Translations under genes and position numbers: made by a program
In this document: in pieces, positions 36,701 to 45,700 of the stretch
Numbering within the stretch: the stretch's first letter is position 1
Layout: every line of letters starts with the position of its first letter
From: Forficula auricularia
Taxonomy: Eukaryota > Arthropoda > Insecta > Dermaptera > Forficulidae
Reading direction: 5' to 3'
Assembly (NCBI GenBank): GCA_024734495.1
Contig: JALMQS010000187.1
Span: forward strand, 10,345,300-10,409,299
DNA length: 64,000 nucleotides
Notes under the pieces: model-generated
Databases searched by the model: none
What the model was told of the DNA's origin: nothing
What the model saw: the letters and a program-made list of their open reading frames with translations, nothing else

Positions 36701-39700
36701 CAGTCTTAGTACCGTATTCGTTATGATAATGATGAGGAAACATTTAAAAAATCAATTACCTCATAATTCAAAAATGCAATTTTTTAACAAAATCATATGG
36801 TAAGTTTGATATCTTAAATTGAATTTTGACCATTAAAAGATGATTAGAAAATTTATGGAAATCCCATTCTACTAAAGGGCATTTGTGCCTGCCTCTGTAA
36901 CTACCTACTTACCTATGTCCATCCCCCAGGGGTTGGAAGGTGGAGGTCCAAGGGAAAGGTGGATGTCCAGGGGGCTACTAAAGGGCATTTGTCTCTGTGT
37001 CTTTATGAACCTATGTTTGTATGTCCGTCCCCCCAGGGGTGGGGGTCTAGGGGGCTACTAAGGGGATTTGTGCCTATCTCTATACCTATATATTTATACC
37101 TATGTGGGGTTGGGAGGTGGGGTCCAGTGGTGAGAGTTTGATCCAGGGGAAAAAGATGGAGGTCCAGGGGATGAGGGATCCATGGGTGGGGAGTCCAGGG
37201 GGTAGGTTTACTGGGTTGGAGGGTGATCAGAGGCGGGGGAGAAGTTCCGGGGTTGGGGAAAGGGTCGATGGGATGGAGAGTGGTTGGAGATGGAGGAGAG
37301 GGAGTGTTCAAGTGACGGGGGGTCCAGGGGGCGAAGGCAAAGGCGGGCCTTGCAACTAGTTATATACTAAATTTAAAAACGGTTTTACAATGTAGATATT
37401 ATAAATTATATATAATTTTTTTTAAACTAAATTGCTCATATTATACTAGAAATAAATTTATAAAAAGGATATGGCGTTTTCAATGCGCTAAGACCAGCCT
37501 GCAATGCCACAGTGAAAACAGATTGTGATGCTAGTTGAAATAATCTATAATTCTCTTGTCGAAATTGTTCAATAAGTCGATCCCAACGACTTTCGTCAAA
37601 TAATTCCTTATATGGGCTCAAAGCTGAAGAAAAATATTTTAATTATCATTCAGATTATATTAAGTACATATAATAGGTCATATAAAAAGTCTCAGCGGTT
37701 TTTTGGTAAATTTTAGAACAAAAAATTTCTTTATTGAAAATCAATTTTAATCAAGTACATATTGACCATATTGGCAAAATGGGTTTGTGCCCGATGCCAA
37801 TAAATAATATAAAAAAAAAAAAAAATATTGACCATTATATCTAGAGTATGACCTTTTGCCATTTTTTGGGTAGCTTCATAATTGCATCGAGGTAAAACAT
37901 CTGTGATTTATCGTCGAAAAACTTGGCCAAGTGATTTTCAGCGGCGGTTCGGTCGGCCAATTTTTTACCATCAAGAGAGTTTTGCAGAGACCGAAAGAAA
38001 TGGTAGTCAGACAGTGCAAGGTCCGGGCTATACGGTGGATGCATCAAAACTTCCCAACCAAGTTCCGTCAATTTGTTTGGGAAGTTTTGATGCATCCACC
38101 GTATCAGTCGGACCTTATTTTCAGTCTGCAGAACTCTCTTGATGATAAAAAAAAATTGGCCGACCGAAGCGCCGCTTGACCAAGTTTTTCGACGATAAAT
38201 CACAGAAGTTCTACACTGTAGCAATTATGAAGCTACCCAAAAAATGACAAAAGGTCATAGATAATGGTCAATAAGTACTTGATTAAAATTGATTTTTAAT
38301 AAAGAAATTTTCTGTTGTAAAATTTATCAAAAAACCGCGGAGACTTTTTATATGACCTAATATTTTTTAATAGAGTTCTTTTACTAGTATTAGTAGAAAA
38401 TGCAAGTAGAGCCATGCAGTGTTGTACATCTTTAATTTGATCTTCTTCATAGCTGGGAAAATATTTCCTAGCATGTCTAAAAAAAAAAAAAAAAAAAATT
38501 CAATATTAATTTTATATCAATAGATAGAAATAAATAGTGTGTGATATATTTACTTGACGGCATCCATACGCCTATCAACTCGCACAAGCTCAACAAATTC
38601 TTGGATCCGTAAATTAAACTCCATAGTACTTTTAAGCTTCCTTAGTTTGCTGCGATTATCATGGCACCACGAAAGACATTTTGTTGTTTCTCTAGCAGCA
38701 AGAGATTGTTCAACCTCACGGGATACTAAAAATACCTCTAAAAAGTATATACTATTTGTTAATACATCCATCCTCGATTTACAAGGTAGATAGATATGTT
38801 CCACGAAAAATCGGGCAAATCAAAACTGTGTAAAACGGGACGGAGTTTAATAAACTAAAATAATAGAATTATTTAAAAAAATTAAAATAGGTATAATCAC
38901 GTTTGTGAAACGAGAGTGTTTAATATACTAGAAACATTCAATCTGAAACACAAAATAAAATATAGAATTTTGTTTTTAATTAAAAAAACAGTATAAAAGT
39001 TGAACATGTTTTCATATGAAAAAAAAACTACTTCGAAATCATTCTTAAAAAGTGGAATCGAAGAAGTAAATAATTCCATGAACATGTCTATAAAAAAAGG
39101 CCTGAAGAAATCTCAATAGGCAAAAGGAAATAAAATAAAGATTTTATTGGTGAGAGTGGCAGAGTTGTTGATTTTTTTAAGAGGAAATCAATGAGAGTGC
39201 CCTAAGGTGCAAATAAACATATCCTATTTATAAATGAATATATATATACAGATGTATTATATTGTGGCCAGGGCTACGGCCCTCCGATGGTGCTCGGCAC
39301 GACAGACCAGACTAACTTTTAATTTGTATTCTTTGTTGATTTTTCTTAAAATTTATCCCTTCTGATAATTTAGTTATTTTTACTAATTGTAATATTAAAT
39401 CAAATTAAATAAAAGAACATTGGTGACCCCGACGTGATTCCGACCGAGAACAATAACAGAAAAAAACGAAGACAAATCAACAAGATAAGAATACAAATTA
39501 AAAGTTCATCTGGTCTGTCGTGCCGAGCACCATCAGAAGGCCGTGCCCTGGCCACAATATAATAGATCATATAAAAAGTCTCCGCTGTTTTTTGGTACAT
39601 TTTTGAACAAAGAATTTCTTTATTGAAAATCAATTTGAATCAAGTACATATTGATCATTATTATCTATGACCTTTTGCCATTTTTTGGGTAGCTTCATAA

Positions 39701-42700
39701 TTCCATCGGTGTAGAACTTCTGTGGTTTATTGTCGAATAACATGGCCATGATTTTCAGCGGCGCTTCGGTCGGCCAATTTTTTACCATCATGATAGTTTT
39801 GCAGAGACCGAAACAAATGGTAGTCAGACGGTGCAAGGTCCGGGCTATACGGTGGATGGATCAAAACTTCCCAACCAAGTTCCGTCAATTTGTTCTATCT
39901 ATGATCTTTTGCCATTTTTTGGGTAGCTTCATAATTCCATCGGTGCAGAACTTCTGTGGTTTATCGTCGAAAAACTTGGCCAAGTGATTTTCAGCGGCGC
40001 TTCGGCCAATTTTTTACCATCATGAGAGTTTTGCAGAGACCGAAACAAATGGTAGTCAGACGGTGCAAGGTTCGGATACGGTGGTTGCATTAAAACTTCC
40101 CAAACAGGTTCCGTCAATTTGTTCAGAATCATCAAAGATGTGTGCACGGCCACACTCATCTTTGGTGAAACCACAGAGACTTTTTATATGATCTATTATA
40201 TAGTTTTTATTTAAATTAAGCAGAGGGCACCCTCTTTGATTTACTCTTAAAAAGCAAAGAGATTTCAAGTTGCCGATAGTAATAGATTTAAATTTTCTTA
40301 GAAAATCATAAGAGTGTCATTTATTAGATCCGATGGAATGGATTATTTTTAATTATATGTCAGAAGGGTTGTTTTTCACATAGATGACACTTTCTTATAA
40401 CTTTCTAAAAAAATCAGAATCACCTTAAACTTTTAAGTCAAATTAAGGAAAACATAAGGGCTGTATCCAAGTCAGCAACGGAGTATTTGCCTCCCTTGTG
40501 ATTGAGATTATATTTAAAATTTATATAAATACATTATGTTTTTGTTTTGATGAAATATTATATTTTACAAAGAAAAGAAATTAGAAAGTCAGTATCAAAG
40601 ATGTTATTAGATATGTTTAATCTAGATAAAGAACACCCTTCGGGAGTCGAACCCAGATGCTAAAGTGAACCCCTTTGACATCTAAATTAAACAACATATT
40701 TAATTGAAGGAGACAATAAAAGAGTGAAGACACTCTTTTATTGTCTCCTTCAATATATAAAAATTCTGCTACCCTCGGCACAAAAACTTTCAATTTAACA
40801 TATTTAATAGGGTGCTCCTTGTTTTGGATATTTTCGAATATTTACTCTGTCAGGGGCTCATATGGTTAGAAATAAATAAAAAATATATCCGCCAAGTTTC
40901 AATCTCAATTTTAACCTAGTGCTACACAGCGATTAAATTTCCCATCTAAATAACATGGGGTTTTTGGCATTGAACAATCAATTTTTTATTCCGGCCAAAG
41001 TAATGGTTCAAAAAATTTGAAACTCTGTAGACTCCATCCTTATAATAGTAGCTATCCTTCAGAATTTTTAGATGTTTAGCTATTATAATTTTGGAGTCTA
41101 TAACTTAATAATACTAAATATAGCAGTATTTTATCTAGATCTAACTCTAAAATTGTTTAGCTAAAAATGTGTAAAAATTCTGAAGGATAGCTACTATTAT
41201 AAGGATAAAGTCTACAGAGTTTCAAATTTGTTGAACCATTACATTGGCCGGAATAAAAAATTGATTGTTCAATGCCAAAAACCCCATGTTATTTAGATGG
41301 GAAATTTAATCGCTGTGTAAGCACTAGGTTAAAATTGAGATAGAGACTTGAAACTTGGGGGATATTTTTTTTTATTTATTTCTAACCATATGAGTCCCTG
41401 TCAGCGTAAATATTCAAAATAAGGAGCACCCTAATATTTAATATCATATTTCATACTAGCTTTTTAATTTCTTTTATTTAAAGTAAATTTAATATTGAGA
41501 AACTTAAATATTTTTCAAAATTCAAAAAACTTACTAGTTTTAAGAATAATATATTTTAAAACTTAGATAATTAAATAAAGCTTTATTAATGTTTGTCTTC
41601 AAAGTTTGTCGTGCATAGAAAATTTTCTACGGATGCCCAAAATAGATATGTTTATTTATTTGCATCCTGAAAAGAGCTATAGTTTATCTGGTTCGATTAC
41701 TGAGGAGTCAATTACTTCTTTCAAAATGCAATCAAATTAGATTTATGATACGGCCTTTTTGTTTTCTTATTAATGTTAATAAAGAACGACGATTGTCAAG
41801 GATTATCGGTTAAATAGTTATTACCTATATTAGTAAGGCTGTTTAAATCGCTTGTATTGGCCAGACGGGTAGCTGTGCCATAATATCCCTTTCTAAGAAA
41901 ATATTCTACAAGCATTCGATCTAATCGCCTACGTCTCCATGCGGGAGCAGGGGAAGTTGTAGCATTGGCACTGCTCGGAGAAGATCCTGAAGTTGCAACA
42001 TCGGTAGAACCAGTAGCTGGAGTTGCGAACTCTTTCAAGTGATCCAAACGACGTTTACAAACATAAGCCGCTCCCAACTCTTCAAAAATACTTTCTTCAG
42101 CTTTTCGTTTGAGTACTTGAAGACGCTCAACCATTCCGCCTAATAACATAAAATCAAACATGATAAATTATGGTATATTTAACGAAATCTTAAAAGAAAT
42201 AAGAATATTTTTTCTATAAATTAGAATAAGTTGTTTTGGTTTATGTTTTTGTTCTAAAACAATAATAAGCATGTTTATTTATTTTCTGGATGAAACTTTG
42301 GTTGTCATGATCTAAAAGATATTTTCTTACTTTTATTAGGCTACGGCCACCGGAGGCGACTCGCTTGCTGAGTCACCTAGTTACTTGGAGACTAGGTACA
42401 AGTGGACACATAGCCCTCGTGTACAACTGTACAATGCAGTTGTCACCTTGTCACTAGATTAAAGAACAGACGAGTTCGTTTCATAGGTGACTCACTATGT
42501 AACCAGGTGCTAGTGTGGCCGTTCTCATATGTTTTAGACTGTTCGTTTTCTTGGGTGACTCACCAAGCGAGTTGCCTTGTCACTAGTCTCCTAGCTAGTC
42601 ACCTCCGGTGTGGCCGTACCGTACTGTAGTCACTAGGCGACACAATGGGGTTTGTGGCCACTTGTACCTAGGCTCCAAGTAACTAGGTGACTCACCAAGC

Positions 42701-45700
42701 GAGTCGCCTTGTCACTAGTCTCCTAGCTAGTCGCCTCCGGTGTGGCCGTAGCCTTAGTGAAATTAGAAAAATACTTTAAGTTAACTAGTTTTATCACGAG
42801 ATCCCTTAAAAATGTATAATTGCTAGAGGGAAGATATACTTAAGTCCCTAAGAGTGGAACTAGCTTCCTGCCACTGTCTTTCCCCTTGACCAGGTACAAG
42901 ACCCGCATCCACAGCTAATTTCGACCCAGCCCCTAAAATTTCTTCTTCTTTGCCTTCCTTTAAAGATGATGGGATCCTATAGGGGTTGCACTATACAGCT
43001 ACTTCTTCTAGCATGAATTTCATAAAAAATAAAATAATCATCAATTTGTAGGTTTCAAAATAAATGGCTTGAAAGCCTTCACGAACTTGATGAAATATCG
43101 TTATACAGGGTGTTTCAGGAGGAATAGTAAATATTTTGGAAGGTGGTAGTATAGACGAATTGCAATAAAAAATGCCATATAACATGTGTCCAATTTTTAA
43201 TTTTTTTTTCCAATATCGGCATACTTAGCACGTATTTTACACATGCTGAGAATGCCGATATTGGAAAAAAATTTAAATTGTACACATGTTATATGGAATT
43301 TTTTATTGCAATTCGTCTATATTACCACCTCCTAAAATATTTACTATTCCTCCTGAAACACCCTGTATATTAGAAAATTTCGGGTCGAGTGACAAGAATG
43401 TCCACGACTAGTTAACTTTTTCAAATTTGTTTTTTACCATATATGAATAATCTGTATAAAATTCTTAACAATTTAAGATAAGGGTCAATTTGCCTTCGTC
43501 GAACGGTTTAATTATAATTATAATTTTCACCAAAGGTGGTTTAATTAAAAAAAAAAAAAACTTAATGTGAGGGTCAACGCGTGTATAAGAAACACATGAT
43601 TCGTCAAAATCACAATTTTGGAAGGTTTCAATTTCGCTATTTTTCTATTTTAAAAATTACCAAAATAAGCATATTTTTCTATAATGGTGAGTGGACTAAT
43701 TGTGAAACTAATATACCTTCAGGTTTAAGAATTTGCATTAATGCATATGACATCCTTACAATTGTTTCTATTAACTAAATTAAAAATCGTATTTTATAAA
43801 CATTCGACCAGATTGGGGGTATCTTATTATTTTATGACATCACATCTTGTTATCATTCAAAAGATTACAATGAATATCAAATAACAAGTAAAATGAATGT
43901 TCAATTAAAATATTACAACTGAATAATATAAAATTTTTAAGTTAAGAAATATTTTTAATATTAAATTTTTCATTAAATTCTATTTTATATTTATTAAAGT
44001 AAAATTGCTATGGGTTATGGAAACTTGTGAAAGTACCAAACTCATTAGATCAAAAGTTACAGAGTTTTAGTTTTTTTTGAATAAAATATAATTACTTTTG
44101 TAGGGAATAATAGCTTTTCTGATCAAAATGAGCAGTAAATTTCTGCTTAATGCTCAAATTAAAAAACAAATAAATTATTTAAAATATAAGAGTGAAGATG
44201 AAGGCAAAGAAGTTCGATACTATAGTCTGATCTCTCAATTAACGATAACACCCTAACATGAAAACTAAGTTTATGCTCTAACCGAGGGATGAACCGCGAC
44301 CTAATATCGTGTACACCTACTTCCACTTTCATTTCCAATAGATGAAGGGACATTATCTAATGAATTCTAAAGAAATGTACACCTAATTCCAATCACGGTT
44401 CACCCCTCGGCTCTAACCATAGGGTGTAATCACATCGTGTTACTCTAGTTCGAGAAGGCCGCAGAACGTACCATAGGGATAATATTCATAATAACGTTAA
44501 TTTTTTAAATTATTTAATATCAAATTGAAAGTTTTTGTACCGAGAGTAGCAGAATTTTTATATATTGAAAGAGACAATAAAAGAGTGTGTCTTCTGCTGG
44601 AATTATAAATTTTATTTATTTATTTATAACGATCGTTATAAATAAATAAATAAAATTTATAATTCCAGCAGAGACACACTATATTATTGTCTCCATCAAT
44701 ATTTATGGTAATATCACCTCTATGAATATAAATTTTTTACATCACAGACTCTTTTTTGTGTTCTGCTGAATTCCAACGACCAGGATCATGTTAGACCATC
44801 TGATGCTTTAACGATACAAAATTAGATTGATCATTCCCATTCACAAACTCTAATAATATTAGAATTAATTTAAATTTTGAGTTAAGAAGAAGGCATATTT
44901 TAAATGGGAAAATAAATATAAATAAATTAATTAATCTTTTGTAGAAAACAATTTTAAAACGTTTATTTAAAATCCAAACTTTTCGGGAGAATTTCTCACT
45001 TTATCAATGAAATTTTATAAAATTGTTGCTTTCAAAAAATATATTAAACTATAAACAAATCATTTTGAAAATAGACAATGTTACAGATTGTCTTGGAGAT
45101 TAAATTACCTTGAATAAAAATAAAAATATGAATATTTACGATAATTTATTTTTCTCTAAATATCTTTGATAAATATTAGCAAAACAATCCATATCTGACC
45201 TTTTGTTAAGTGAATTTTTGTTGATTCAAATTTTGACCATTTTTGAAATTAATTATTAAATTTTACTTAGAGAAAGTGGTGTAGGTTTTAGGTGAAACAT
45301 GCTATTAATTAATAAAGTAAAGGGTGTGTAGTTTCACAGTGAATGAAATAAAACTCAAAGAGGTTTATACAAACTCAATATATTTCGGATTATTAGTCCA
45401 TCATCAGAAGTTTACAGTTTTAACCTGAAATATATTGAGTTTTTATAAACCTCTTTGAGTTTTATTTCATTCACTGTGAAACTACACAGACTTTACTTTA
45501 TTAATTAATTATTAAAGTTAGTTTAGGGAAATAAGGACTATATTTTTTATGCAGATAATTTATATTTTATTGCCAACTTTGTTGACTTCTTCAGGGCTCA
45601 AATAGTTAACTTCTCCTGCATCAGATCAGATCCGATTGATGTTGACTTGCCTTGATATGTTTACTAAGAATAATTATAAAAATGACAAATATACAGGGAA

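Larger units (their letters stand above)
35883..37472 (-). other. U12-type AT-AC intron in MAEA
   Basis: On the - strand the intron opens with ATATCCTTTTT (37472 downwards), matching the U12 AT-AC donor. It closes with TCCTTAAC, a near-perfect U12 branch point, followed about ten bases later by the terminal AC (35884-35883). The GT-AG alternatives break the frame. It holds a TA-flanked MITE copy and a Helitron-like 3' fragment. Confidence 0.92.
39143..40252. repeat. Foldback element holding an LTR fragment and a mariner remnant
   Basis: Left arm GAGAGTGGCAGAGTTGTTGA and TGCAAATAAACATATCC, right arm from 40203 (AAGCAGAGGGCACCCTCTTT). The LTR with its inverted partner (39261-39558) and the mariner remnant (39565-40193) occupy the centre. 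Confidence 0.65.

Noticed and set aside
37437..37472. Extension of MAEA exon 6 to a stop or to the GT at 37441
   Set aside because: Both would truncate the protein before the RING, while the AT-AC junction restores the conserved sequence exactly.
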